A stretch of DNA of 64,000 bases from Streptomyces olivaceoviridis (GTDB taxonomy: Bacteria > Actinomycetota > Actinomycetes > Streptomycetales > Streptomycetaceae): the NCBI RefSeq assembly GCF_014650115.1, contig NZ_BMUI01000010.1, positions 124,001 to 188,000 of the forward strand, read 5' to 3'. Below, in pieces: positions 17,907 to 26,346 of the stretch. Below the pieces are notes generated by a model, which saw only the letters and a list, made by a program, of their open reading frames with translations, was not told the origin of the DNA and did not search any database. The translations under genes were made by a program, and so were the position numbers. Numbering within the stretch: position 1 is the stretch's first letter; every line of letters starts with the position of its first letter.

Positions 17907-18761
17907 ATGCCGGATCAGATAGCCGACCCTTCCGACCTGCGCGCCGACTGCACCCGGTGCTTCGGGCTGTGCTGTGTCGCCCTGCCCTTCGCCCGCTCCG
18001 CCGACTTCGCGCTGGACAAGCCCGCGGGCAAGCCGTGCCCGAACCTCCAGGGCGACCACCGCTGCGGCATCCACGCCGACCTGCGCCAGAAGGGCTTCAC
18101 CGGCTGCACGGTCTACGACTGCTTCGGCGCCGGCCAGAAGGTCTCGCAGGTCACCTTCGACGGGCAGGACTGGCGTACCGGGTCCACGGAGGACGCGCGC
18201 CGGATGTTCGACGTCTTCCCGGTCGTACGGCAGCTGCACGAGCTGCTGTGGTACCTGACCGAGGCGCTGGGCCTGCCCGCCGCCCGGCCCGTCCACCCCG
18301 AGCTGCGCCGGGCGCTGGAGAAGACCGAGCGGCTGACCCGGCTGACCGCCGAGGAACTGGCCGCGCTGGACGTGGCCGCGCACCGGCAGGAGGTGAACGT
18401 GCTCCTGCTGCGCACCAGCGAGCTGGCCCGGGCCGGCGTCGGCGGCAAGGGCCAGGGGAAGGGGAAGGGCCGGCGCAGGGACCGCAGGGGCGCGGACCTC
18501 ATGGGCGCCCGCCTCAGGGGCGCCGATCTGCGCGGGGTGAGCCTGCGCGGTGCCTACCTCATCGCCGCCGACCTCACCGGTGCCGACCTGCGCGGCGCGG
18601 ATCTGATCGGTGCCGACCTGCGCGATGCCGATCTGACCGACGCCGACCTCACCGGTGCCTTCTTCCTCACCCAGCCGCAGGTGAACGCCGCGCGGGGCAG
18701 CACGGGTACGCGGCTGCCGGCTTCAGTCAGCCGCCCCGTGCACTGGACAGCGGCTCGCTGA
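17907..18761 (+). CDS. YkgJ-type cysteine cluster / pentapeptide-repeat fusion protein
   Basis: 284 residues. The N-terminal part carries DCTRCFGLCC (residues 13-22), then C-P, C-G-I-H and C-T-V-Y-D-C cysteines, resembling YkgJ-like metal/Fe-S cluster proteins. After a basic linker (GKGQGKGKGRRRDRRG, near 185) residues about 193-250 are pentapeptide repeats of the A-D-L-x-G type that should fold as a short right-handed beta-helix. The last 39 bases overlap antisense with the end of the P450 gene. Function unknown; a cytosolic metal-binding or DNA-mimic role would be guesswork. Confidence 0.8.
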   Translation: MPDQIADPSDLRADCTRCFGLCCVALPFARSADFALDKPAGKPCPNLQGDHRCGIHADLRQKGFTGCTVYDCFGAGQKVSQVTFDGQDWRTGSTEDARRMFDVFPVVRQLHELLWYLTEALGLPAARPVHPELRRALEKTERLTRLTAEELAALDVAAHRQEVNVLLLRTSELARAGVGGKGQGKGKGRRRDRRGADLMGARLRGADLRGVSLRGAYLIAADLTGADLRGADLIGADLRDADLTDADLTGAFFLTQPQVNAARGSTGTRLPASVSRPVHWTAAR

Positions 18762-20351
18762 CAGGGGCTGCGCCGGTCCGGCCGGGTCGTGCCGCCGGTC
18801 GTCCGCGGCTTCGTCCCGGGCTGGTCGCGCCCGCGCGGCGTCAGCCGCACGTCGGACACTGCCCCGCGCCCCTGCGGGTCGTCCCTCGCTCACCTCCGTG
18901 AGAGCCGGCCGGCGCTCCAGTCGCAGCCGCAGCCCTTCCGGCATCAGGGTCAGGCGTTCGGCCACGCTCAGCCGGTAACCCGGGTCGGCGTGCAGGCCGT
19001 AACGGCGCAGCAGCAGGCCGAGGACCAGGGTCGCCTCGTGGAGGGCGAACTGTCGGCCGACGCAGGCCCGTGCGCCGGTGCCGAAGGGCTTGAAGGTGTG
19101 CGGTGGCCGGGCGCGGACGGCCGCCGGGGTGAAGCGGTCGGGGTCGAACCGTTCGGCGTCCTCGCCCCAGACCTCCGGCTCCCGGTGCAGCATCGGGGTC
19201 AGCACCAGGGCCCACGCGCCCCGGCGCATCGGATGGTCCCCGGCGAGGACGGTGTCCCGCCGGGCCTCGCGGGCGAAGGCGGGCGCGGTCGGCCACAGCC
19301 GCAGCGACTCGTCCAGCACCCGGCGCACATAGCGCAGCTTGGCGACCTGGTCGTAGCCGGGCCGCGGGGTGTCGCCCCAGACCTGTGCGACCTCGGCGCG
19401 GGCCCGGGCGGCGATCTCCGGGTGCCGGGCGAGGTGGTAGAGGGCGAAGGAGAGCGCGCCGGAGGTGGTCTCGTGGCCCGCCACCAGGAACGTGATCACC
19501 TGCTTGCGGACGTTCTCCGGCGACAGCTTCTCCCCGGTCCGCGGGTGCGCCGTCGCCAGCATGCGGTCCAGCAGGTCCCCCTCGCCGCCACCGGACCGGC
19601 GCCGGGCGGCGACCAGGCCGTCGACCGTGCGGTTGAGGTGGGCGATGTCGGCCGCGTTGCGCCGGGCGGCGGTGCGCAGCAGCAGCGGGGCCAGCGGTCC
19701 CGGCACGCTGTTCAGCCGTTGCGCGTAGGCCAGCGTGCCGACCATCGCCGTGACGAAGGGGTGCGGCCGGTCCCGCTCGAAGGATTCGAAGTCGTACCCG
19801 AAGCCGGTCCGGGCGATCGTCTCCAGGGCCAGCCGGGTCATGTCGCCCGGCACGTCCACCGTGCGCCCGGCCGCCAGGTGGCGGTCCCAGTGGTCGGTGA
19901 GGCGGTCGGCGACCGACAGCATCATCCCGTGGTAGCCCTCCATGGCCTCCCGGCTGAACCCGGGCGCCAGGACGTCGTGCGCCAACTGCCAGTTGGGCTC
20001 GTGGTTGTAGGCGGTGAACAGGCCGTCGCCGGCCACGGGCCGCAGATTGGCGACGCCGAGCCCGACGTGCTTGGCGAACCGGGACTCGTCGGCGAGGTCG
20101 GCGACCAGCCGCGCCCCCCACACGAACACGAACTCCTTGCCGAACGCCCGGCGGCGGAAGATCGGGCCGAGCTCGCGCGCGAAGCGCATCGAGTCCTGCA
20201 ACGGCCGGTGCCGGTCGACGCCGAGCACATCGCCGAGCAGCGGCACCCGGTGCGGCGGACGGGGGATGCGGCGCAGCTCGGGCCAGCCCTGCTCGGCGCT
20301 CCGGAAACCCTTCGGCAGCCCGGTCTCCATGGTCTCCGTCGTCGCCGCCAT
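18723..20351 (-). CDS. Stand-alone cytochrome P450, CYP102 (BM3 haem domain) type
   Basis: 542-residue P450. I-helix AGHETTSG, the E-x-x-R ESLR, and haem loop FGTGARACVG (cysteine near residue 431) are intact. The sequence around RFAKHVG and GLFTAYNHEPNWQLAHD matches the BM3 haem domain, but no reductase follows, as in the lone CYP102 of Streptomyces coelicolor. Probably a fatty-acid hydroxylase needing separate redox partners. The last ~60 residues are a basic/Ala-rich tail not typical of the family and overlap the neighbouring convergent gene. ATG 20351 follows AGGGAG; a TetR gene diverges from it. Confidence 0.9.
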   Translation of the reverse strand: MAATTETMETGLPKGFRSAEQGWPELRRIPRPPHRVPLLGDVLGVDRHRPLQDSMRFARELGPIFRRRAFGKEFVFVWGARLVADLADESRFAKHVGLGVANLRPVAGDGLFTAYNHEPNWQLAHDVLAPGFSREAMEGYHGMMLSVADRLTDHWDRHLAAGRTVDVPGDMTRLALETIARTGFGYDFESFERDRPHPFVTAMVGTLAYAQRLNSVPGPLAPLLLRTAARRNAADIAHLNRTVDGLVAARRRSGGGEGDLLDRMLATAHPRTGEKLSPENVRKQVITFLVAGHETTSGALSFALYHLARHPEIAARARAEVAQVWGDTPRPGYDQVAKLRYVRRVLDESLRLWPTAPAFAREARRDTVLAGDHPMRRGAWALVLTPMLHREPEVWGEDAERFDPDRFTPAAVRARPPHTFKPFGTGARACVGRQFALHEATLVLGLLLRRYGLHADPGYRLSVAERLTLMPEGLRLRLERRPALTEVSEGRPAGARGSVRRAADAARARPARDEAADDRRHDPAGPAQPLSASRCPVHGAAD

Positions 20352-20412
20352 GACGCGATCTCCCTTGATCCAGCGGGTGGTTGACGCAGTGACGCACGCG
20401 TGTTGTATGTGA

Positions 20413-20450
20413 GTTCAATAACGCGTTCCAGTGTGGTGCCCTTGTTGAAC
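20413..20450. promoter_or_regulatory. Inverted repeat between P450 and tetR
   Basis: GTTCAA at 20413-20418 and TTGAAC at 20445-20450 form an inverted repeat separated by 26 bases in the 121-base divergent region. It may be a TetR operator pair or part of the promoters. Weak evidence. Confidence 0.3.
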
Positions 20451-20472
20451 CGACGTCAAGTAAAGTGACGCC

Positions 20473-21081
20473 ATGCCCGCGAACCAGGGGGAGCGCGCCC
20501 GGCGCAGACTCAGCACCGGGGAACGCCGTGAGCAGCTGCTGTCGGTCGGCGCGAAGCTGTTCTCGGAGAGCCCCTACGACGACGTGTGGATCGAGCAGGT
20601 CGCCGAGATCGCCGGGGTCTCGCGCGGGCTGCTGTACCACTACTTCCCGACCAAGAGGGACTTCTTCGCCGCCGTCGTGGAGCGGGAGAGCGCGCGCATG
20701 CTGCGCATGACGGCGGCCGAGCCCGGGGTGCCGGTGCGCGAGCAGCTCGCCGCCGGCCTCGACACCTACCTCGGCTACGTCCAGGCGCACGCCCATGGCT
20801 TCCGCGCCTTCCACCGCGCCGACGCGGCCGGCGACCAGGCCGTGCGCCGGGTCTACCAGCGGGCGCTGGCCGCCCAGGAGGAGCAGATCCTGGCCGCGCT
20901 CGCCGCCGACCCCGAGTTCGGGCCCGCCGTCGAGGCCGCCCCGCGGGTGCGCCTGGCGGTGCGTGGCTGGCTCGCCTTCACCACCGCCGTCTGTCTCGAA
21001 TGGCTGCGCGGCGAAGGGGAGTTGAGCCGGGATCAGGTGCGCGATCTGTGCGCCCGCGCTCTGCTGGGCGTCCTCGCTTAG
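20473..21081 (+). CDS. TetR-family transcriptional regulator
   Basis: 202 residues. N-terminal helix-turn-helix: RREQLLSVGAKLFSE then VAEIAGVSRGLLYHYFPTKR (about residues 38-57), a classic TetR DNA-binding domain; the C-terminal half (LDTYLGYVQAHAHGFRAFHR) is a ligand-binding all-helical domain. Divergent from the lone CYP102 gene, which recalls the Bacillus BM3R1/CYP102 pair in which a TetR repressor controls the P450 in response to fatty acids. That control is inferred from layout. Confidence 0.88.
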   Translation: MPANQGERARRRLSTGERREQLLSVGAKLFSESPYDDVWIEQVAEIAGVSRGLLYHYFPTKRDFFAAVVERESARMLRMTAAEPGVPVREQLAAGLDTYLGYVQAHAHGFRAFHRADAAGDQAVRRVYQRALAAQEEQILAALAADPEFGPAVEAAPRVRLAVRGWLAFTTAVCLEWLRGEGELSRDQVRDLCARALLGVLA

Positions 21082-21152
21082 GCCCACTGGGACCGGAATG
21101 ACTCCGTCCGGTAGGGGTGGTGTGGTTGGCGCGCGCCTCGATCTCCGATAGG

Positions 21153-21171
21153 TTAGGCAAGGCTTACCTAA
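21153..21171 (+). promoter_or_regulatory. Iron box (DmdR/IdeR-type operator)
   Basis: TTAGGCAAGGCTTACCTAA, a 19-base near-perfect inverted repeat matching the actinobacterial DtxR/IdeR/DmdR consensus TTAGGTTAGGCTAACCTAA at 16 of 19 positions. It lies 11 bases upstream of the next ATG and runs into the AAGGAGG ribosome-binding site, so an iron-loaded repressor would cover promoter and start region. Confidence 0.85.
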
Positions 21172-21182
21172 GGAGGTCTCGG

Positions 21183-21908
21183 ATGGGTGACACGCAGGAC
21201 TGGACGGCCGCACCAGGCGCGGCGGAACAGGCACGCTCGGTGTCGGCCGCCGCCTGGTCGTGCGCGGTGACCGCGGACGGAGTCCGCGAGGAGTACGTCG
21301 GCGCGCACACCGTGACCGAGGACGGCGCGGTACGGCTGGCGGTGCCCGACGACAGCGCCCTGTTCGGGGCGGTGCTGTGCGCCCCGCGCCAAGAACCCTC
21401 CGCCCTGCTGGAGTTCGCCGACGTGGCGCCCGTACCGGTGCGCCACCGCATCCGCGCCCGGCTCTTCCTGTCCGGCTGGTTCGCCCCGTCCGGGGGAGCC
21501 CTCCTCTTCCGGCCCACCCGCGTGGTGCTGCGCCGGCCCGCCGGGGCCGTGGTGGTCGACCTGGACGAGTTCACCGCCGCCCGGCCCGACCCCCTGGCCG
21601 GCGCCGAGGCCCGGTTGCTCACCCACCTCGCCGACGCCCACCCGGACGCCGTCGAGCGGCTCACCCGCCTGGTGCGGCCCGAGAGCCTGCACGCCGCGAC
21701 CCGGGTGGCACCGCTCGCCGTCGACCGGCACGGACTCACCCTGCGCATCGAACGCACCCGCGCCCACGGCGACGTACGACTGCCCTTCCACACACCCGCC
21801 GACGACGTCACCCAGCTCACCGAGCGCGTGCACGCCCTGCTCGCCCAGGCCAGTGCCGCCGCCTGCCCCCGGGCGCTACAGCGGCAGCGCGCAGACGGCG
21901 ACGGGTGA
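21183..21908 (+). CDS. Iron-regulated DUF2470 protein
   Basis: 241 residues. The N-terminal half resembles the flavin-reductase/pyridoxamine-oxidase split barrel (PVPVRHRIRARLFLSGWFAP) and the C-terminal half is DUF2470 (LLTHLADAHPDAVERLTRLV; the R-x-x-H-G-DVRLPF strand), the module found in haem-oxygenase-like HugZ and siderophore-linked proteins. ATG 21183 is set by AAGGAGG. The iron box immediately upstream says it is expressed under iron starvation. Likely role in haem or ferric-siderophore iron release, not proven. Its last 33 bases overlap the convergent lactonase gene. Confidence 0.8.
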   Translation: MGDTQDWTAAPGAAEQARSVSAAAWSCAVTADGVREEYVGAHTVTEDGAVRLAVPDDSALFGAVLCAPRQEPSALLEFADVAPVPVRHRIRARLFLSGWFAPSGGALLFRPTRVVLRRPAGAVVVDLDEFTAARPDPLAGAEARLLTHLADAHPDAVERLTRLVRPESLHAATRVAPLAVDRHGLTLRIERTRAHGDVRLPFHTPADDVTQLTERVHALLAQASAAACPRALQRQRADGDG

Positions 21909-23123
21909 CGCGAACGGCTCACCGGCCGGGCGGAGTTCACCGTTGTCCGCGTCGACGCGAAAGACGGTGACCGTGCCCGAGCGCTGGTTCGCCGCGAACA
22001 GCAGCCGGCCGTCGGGCGAGAACGCGATCTGCCGGGGGAAGTCCCCGCCCACCGGCACCGTGCCGAGCAGCCGCAGCCGGGCCCCGCCGTCCTCGACGGC
22101 GTACCGCGCGAGGCTGTTGTGGCCCCGGTTGGCGAGGAACGCGTACCGGCCGTTCGCCGTCACCAGGATCTGCGCCGGATAGTTCGTGCCGCCACCGGAC
22201 CCCGTCGACTGCGGCTCGCCGATCGTCAGGCGCCCGCTTCCCGGCTCGTACGCGCACACGGCCACGGTGTCGTCCACCTCGTTGGCCAGGTAGGCGTACC
22301 GGCCGCCCGGATGGAAGGTCAGATGGCGCGGTCCCGCGCCGGGCCGGGTCCGTGCCCGCGCCGCCTCCGCGAGCGTGCCCTTCGTCTGGTCGAGGCGGTA
22401 GGTGTAGACCGTGTCGGTGCCGAGGTCCACGGCGAGGACGTGCCCGCCGTCCGGACTTGTGAGGAACTGGTGGGCGTGCGGCCCCTGTTGACCGGGGCCG
22501 GGCGGCGGAGAGCTGTGCGTGACCAGAGCGGTGCGCTCGCCCGGCGCGCCCGAGGCGTCGATCGGGTGCACGGCGACACTGCCCGAACCGTAGTTGGCGC
22601 TGAGCAGCCAGCGCCCGGAGGGATGCACCGACAGATGGCACGGGCCCGCGCCGCCGGTGCTCCGGCTCCCGAGAACCCGCCGGTCCGCGAGGCGTACGGC
22701 CGTCACCCCGCCCTCCTCCCGCTCGTCCACCGCGTACAGCGTGCGGCCGTCCGGGTGCACGGCGAGGTACGACGGGTCGGGGACCCCGGTGAGCGTGCCG
22801 GACCCGGTGATCCGGCCCGACTCGGGGTCGTACGACGCCAGGCCGATGCCGGTGCCGCCGCCCTCGACGGAGGTGTAGGTGCCCACGTACAGCGGGCGCG
22901 GTCCGGACGGCCTCCGGGGCGGCGGGGCCGCCTGCGGCTCGCCCCGCCCGGCCGGCGTGCCCGTCGGCGGGGCCGCCGGGGACGGCACCATGACGACCGC
23001 CGCCGTACCGGCCACGGCGCCGACGAACCGGCGTCTGGTCCAGCCGCCGTGCTCCCGGTCCGGGTCCCGGTCCCGCCGGGGGAGGGGAGACCCTGCTCCC
23101 GCCGTCCCTGCCTCCGTGTCCAT
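21876..23123 (-). CDS. Tat-exported lactonase-family beta-propeller protein
   Basis: 415 residues. The N-terminus has a twin-arginine signal (TRRRFVGAVAGTAAVVMVP, residues about 29-47). The mature part repeats the seven-bladed YbhE/6-phosphogluconolactonase pattern: LYVGTYTS, PSYLAVHPDGRTLYAV, PCHLSVHPSGRWLLSANY, PRHLTFHPGGRYAYLANE, PRQIAFSPDGRLLFAANQ. A secreted location makes cytosolic 6-phosphogluconolactonase activity unlikely; it may hydrolyse other lactones such as muconolactone types. ATG 23123 chosen because it precedes the Tat signal. Confidence 0.87.
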   Translation of the reverse strand: MDTEAGTAGAGSPLPRRDRDPDREHGGWTRRRFVGAVAGTAAVVMVPSPAAPPTGTPAGRGEPQAAPPPRRPSGPRPLYVGTYTSVEGGGTGIGLASYDPESGRITGSGTLTGVPDPSYLAVHPDGRTLYAVDEREEGGVTAVRLADRRVLGSRSTGGAGPCHLSVHPSGRWLLSANYGSGSVAVHPIDASGAPGERTALVTHSSPPPGPGQQGPHAHQFLTSPDGGHVLAVDLGTDTVYTYRLDQTKGTLAEAARARTRPGAGPRHLTFHPGGRYAYLANEVDDTVAVCAYEPGSGRLTIGEPQSTGSGGGTNYPAQILVTANGRYAFLANRGHNSLARYAVEDGGARLRLLGTVPVGGDFPRQIAFSPDGRLLFAANQRSGTVTVFRVDADNGELRPAGEPFASPVAVCALPL

Positions 23124-23236
23124 ACCGCTACCCCAGGTCGTCGGTGCCCCCGCTCGTGACAGCCACCTTGGCCTGCGCGGGCCGCCGAGGGCAAGCCGGG
23201 CAACGGCAGCCGCGCGGCACGCACCGCCGGCGGTGG

Positions 23237-24316
23237 CTACCGGTCCCCGTCCGCCACCGGCTTGCCCGGCGCGTCCTTCAGGGGTGTCACCTGGTCGGCG
23301 GACGGCGCCCGCCACGGCTCCAGGTCGTCCCCGAGCCACTCGCCGACCGGCTCGACCGCCTCCAGGGTGGGCGTGGGGGCGAGGTCCTCGGCGTCCGCGT
23401 CGTAGTAGTCGTACCAGGGCAGGCCCGCCCGGGTGTACGCCGCCCGGTCCACCGGTGACGGCGGCGGTGCCTCGCCGGTGATCCGGCGCCACTCCGGGGG
23501 CGTGACCAGGTGCGCGAACACCCGCCCGGCGGGCTGCTCGGACCAGTCGCCCGGCGGCCGGTCGTCCCGGTACACCTCCTGCCGCATCGAGCCGCCGACG
23601 CCGAGCCCCATGGCCGTGGCGCGCCGCGGGGGAGCGGCGGCCGGGGCGGGCGGAGCGCCGAAGGCCGCGACGGGCGCGGACGGCGCCACTCCGGGGGGTC
23701 CGCCGGGGGCCGGGGCGGCCATGGGCAGGGCCGCGCCGTAACCGCCTCGTGCGTCGGCCAGGCGCCGCTGCCGCTCATTCTCCAGGCGCCGCCATTCGGC
23801 GAGGGCGTCCTCCTTCAGCGGGAACGACCGGAGCTGGACGCCGCCCCACGCCTCCTCGCCGGTGACCTGCCCCTCCACGGTCGAGCCCAGCCCCAGCGGT
23901 ACGGCCACGAACTGGCGGACCGTGCCCCTGCCGGAGTTGACGCCGTCCAGCCAGGGCTGGCGGGGCAGCACCACCTAGTTCTGCGGACGCCGGGACAGCG
24001 AGTCGCGCCAGGGCTCGCCGGACACCGCGCACACCTTGCCCACACCGACCTGGAGCGCGGCCGGCTCCGACGCGGCGAAGCTGAGCCACATCGCCTCGCG
24101 CGGGTACACCGGCAGCATGACGCCGCCGCGCGCCCGCATCCCCGCGGGCACCCGGTCGGCGTGGTCGGCCACCCGCCGCACCGGGAACTCGCCCAGCCCC
24201 GGCGGCAGCGGATGCGTACCGGTCTCCGGCAGGCGCAGCGCGCGGACGAACCGCACCGCCACCCCGCCGGGCAACCGCAGCGTGTTCCCGTCGATCCGGA
24301 CTCCGTCGCCGGCCAT
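23237..24316 (-). pseudogene. Conserved hypothetical gene interrupted by one in-frame TAG
   Basis: Two open frames lie in exactly the same phase: 113 residues from ATG 24316 ending ...DSLSRRPQN, then TAG (23977-23975), then VVLPRQPWLDGVNSG... for 245 more residues to 23237. Read through, the product is 359 residues with one unknown residue. To my recollection the streptomycete family reads P-Q-N-Y-V-V-L-P here, so a TAC tyrosine codon has become TAG. Both halves keep normal high third-position GC. The first part is a beta-rich domain, the middle a Pro/Ala-rich linker, the end acidic. The downstream half could re-initiate at GTG 23974. Function unknown. Confidence 0.8.
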
Positions 24317-24432
24317 CGGTACGCCCTTCCCCTCGCGGCGCCGTCAGCGGCCGTCCGTACGTTCCCTCTCTCGCGGTGCCGGAAGCGCTCATCCGTACGC
24401 CCCCGCGGCGCCGGACCGCCCCGGCGGCTTCC

Positions 24433-25683
24433 TCACCGATGACGCTCGCCCAACCCCGCGTGGTTCCGCCACAGCTCCTCCTGGACCCCGAGGCGGTCGC
24501 GCAGCAAGGCGAGCCGGGGCAGCTTGGTCCGCTGCCCGCGCGAGACCCGGTCCAGCTCCTCCAGCAGGCGGCGGGTGCGGTGCTCGGTGTTCAGCTCGTC
24601 GATGATCCTGGTCGTCTCGGTCAGGACCGCCCCGAGCAGCTGCCAGTGCGCCCAGTCCTTGCGGATCTCCTCCTGGAGCAGCTCGGCCAGCCGGTCCCGG
24701 GTGCCGGCCGCCGTGTGCAGCTCGGCCGACAGCCGTGCCTCCGCCGACTCCGCGTTCTCGCTCAGGTGGGTCGTCACCAGCACCGCGAAGCTGACCACCG
24801 CGTCGGCGATCTCCGACAGCAGTTGCTCCACGGTCGCCCCCACCCGGGGCGGGAAGAGCTCCTCCGGCTCACGGGCCTTCGCCAGGTCCGTGAACGAGCG
24901 GGCCAGCACCCGCAGCACCACCGTGCAGATCTCCAGCGTGTCCAGACCCGTGCGCAGCACCACCCGGTGCAGCAGTCCCTCCTTCACCCGGGGATTGAGC
25001 CGCAGACTGTCCTCCGCCTGCCGCAGTGCCGCGTCCACCCGCACGATGTCGTGGTCCAGCCGGCGCGCCTCGTGCAGCCGCTCGGCCGCCCGCTCCCAGG
25101 GGATCCGGCCCCCGGCCTCCTCGCCCATCCGCAGCATCAGCTGGCGCACCCGCCGGGCCAGGTCCTCGATGGACCGGCCGGCCTCGTCCACCCACACCGG
25201 GGGTGGCAGCAGCAGGTTGCAGGCGGTGCCGACGACCGCGCCGATCAGCGTCTCGACGATCCGCGCCCAGGCGGTGAACCCGACCGTGGTGACCCCGAGC
25301 ACCAGCATGGCGCTGATCGCCACCTCGGCGACGTACTCGTCGACGCGGACCAGGTGTCCCACGGCCAGCGCGGCGACGATCAGCAGGGCGAGACTCCACC
25401 AGGTCAGGCCCACCAGCACGCTGAAGGCGATGGCGACCAGGACGCCCGCGACCACCGAGTTCACCCGGCGGATGCCGTTGGTGAGCGTGGCGTAGAAGGT
25501 CACCTGGACGACCAGCAGCGCGGTCAGCGGCGCGGTGAGCGGGGCCGGCTCGGGACTCAGCCGGAGGGCGATGACGTAGGCGATGGTCGCGGCCGTGGCC
25601 GACCGCAGTGTCTGGACGACCACCGGCTCCCGGCGGCGCTTCGCCAGTCGCAGTAGTCCCGTGGTCAACTTTCGTTCGCGCAT
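24433..25683 (-). CDS. FUSC/aromatic-acid-exporter-like membrane protein
   Basis: 416 residues. Residues about 25-165 contain six closely spaced hydrophobic segments (for example TAATIAYVIALRL, LLIVAALAVGHLV, AEVAISAMLVLGVTTVGFTAW) followed by the conserved IGAVVGTACNLLLPPP end of the module. The C-terminal 240 residues are helical and coiled-coil-like, cytoplasmic. This matches the aromatic acid exporter/FUSC superfamily, which effluxes aromatic acids or other organic anions. Single gene; ATG 25683. A short inverted repeat CGAACG-TAGC-CGTTCG at 25715-25730 lies upstream. Confidence 0.83.
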   Translation of the reverse strand: MRERKLTTGLLRLAKRRREPVVVQTLRSATAATIAYVIALRLSPEPAPLTAPLTALLVVQVTFYATLTNGIRRVNSVVAGVLVAIAFSVLVGLTWWSLALLIVAALAVGHLVRVDEYVAEVAISAMLVLGVTTVGFTAWARIVETLIGAVVGTACNLLLPPPVWVDEAGRSIEDLARRVRQLMLRMGEEAGGRIPWERAAERLHEARRLDHDIVRVDAALRQAEDSLRLNPRVKEGLLHRVVLRTGLDTLEICTVVLRVLARSFTDLAKAREPEELFPPRVGATVEQLLSEIADAVVSFAVLVTTHLSENAESAEARLSAELHTAAGTRDRLAELLQEEIRKDWAHWQLLGAVLTETTRIIDELNTEHRTRRLLEELDRVSRGQRTKLPRLALLRDRLGVQEELWRNHAGLGERHR

Positions 25684-25762
25684 CCCTTGGCCTGTTCCCG
25701 CTCATCGGGTGCGTCGAACGTAGCCGTTCGCGGACCGGTTCCGCCTGATTTACTCCAGATTC

Positions 25763-26257
25763 CTACGTATACAGCTTGTCGACGAAGGCGGCCAGATTGC
25801 CCGTCGTACGCGCGATCTGCTCCTCCAGCGTCAGGCTCTCCTCGAACCGGGTGCCGGACTCGGGGACCTTCCTGCCGCGCACATACAGCGAACAGGCCAG
25901 GTCGGTGCACATGTACAGCCCGACCGAATTGCCCTCCCGGCCGGCCGCCCCCGCCTTCCGCGCGGTCATCAGTGAGACCCCGCCGCCGGGATGCGTGGTC
26001 AGACACAGCGAACACATGCTCCGGTGCAGGAAGCCGCGCTGCGCGGGCGGGAAACGCAGGGCCACGCCGACGAGCCGGTCGTCCCGTTCCATGACCAGAT
26101 AGCTGCGGTCGGGAGCGCCCGGATCGCGCCAGCCGAGGAAGTCCAGATCGCCCCAGGGGCGGTCACCGAGATCGCGCGGGACGGCCAGGCGCTTGGCCTC
26201 GCCCTTGGAGCAGTTGATAAACGAGTTGCGGATGTCCTGCTCGGTGAGCGATCTCAT
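25763..26257 (-). CDS. FBP-domain zinc-finger protein (FusB-like, EF-G binding)
   Basis: 164 residues. The C-terminal treble-clef finger has CSLC (near residue 84) and a second CTDLAC pair with GREGNSVGLYM between, the hallmark of the FBP domain shared with FusB/FusC. Those proteins bind elongation factor G and can release it from stalled ribosomes. ATG 26257 is preceded by GGAAGG at proper distance; the upstream ATG at 26284 lacks a site. Diverges from the DUF3626 gene across a 23-base palindrome. Confidence 0.85.
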   Translation of the reverse strand: MRSLTEQDIRNSFINCSKGEAKRLAVPRDLGDRPWGDLDFLGWRDPGAPDRSYLVMERDDRLVGVALRFPPAQRGFLHRSMCSLCLTTHPGGGVSLMTARKAGAAGREGNSVGLYMCTDLACSLYVRGRKVPESGTRFEESLTLEEQIARTTGNLAAFVDKLYT

Positions 26258-26289
26258 GGGGGATCCTTCCGGATTGCCAGTCATACGAA

Positions 26290-26312
26290 CGAACCTAGAG
26301 GCTCTAGGTTCG
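26290..26312. promoter_or_regulatory. 23-base perfect palindrome between FBP and DUF3626 genes
   Basis: Arms CGAACCTAGAG (26290-26300) and CTCTAGGTTCG (26302-26312) around one G. It is the only strong dyad in the 89-base divergent gap, so it is very likely the operator of a dimeric regulator acting on both genes. The CCTAGAG...CTCTAGG core resembles MerR-type dyads but no MerR gene is adjacent. Confidence 0.7.
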
Positions 26313-26346
26313 CAGCTATCCTATTTAGCCACATGGGGGTGGGCCA

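Noticed and set aside
23975..23977. TAG read as pyrrolysine
   Set aside because: Pyrrolysine machinery is not seen here and is not expected in Streptomyces; a TAC-to-TAG change is simpler.
25715..25730. CGAACG-TAGC-CGTTCG as terminator or operator
   Set aside because: Short stem without context; noted with the FUSC-type gene but too weak for its own entry.
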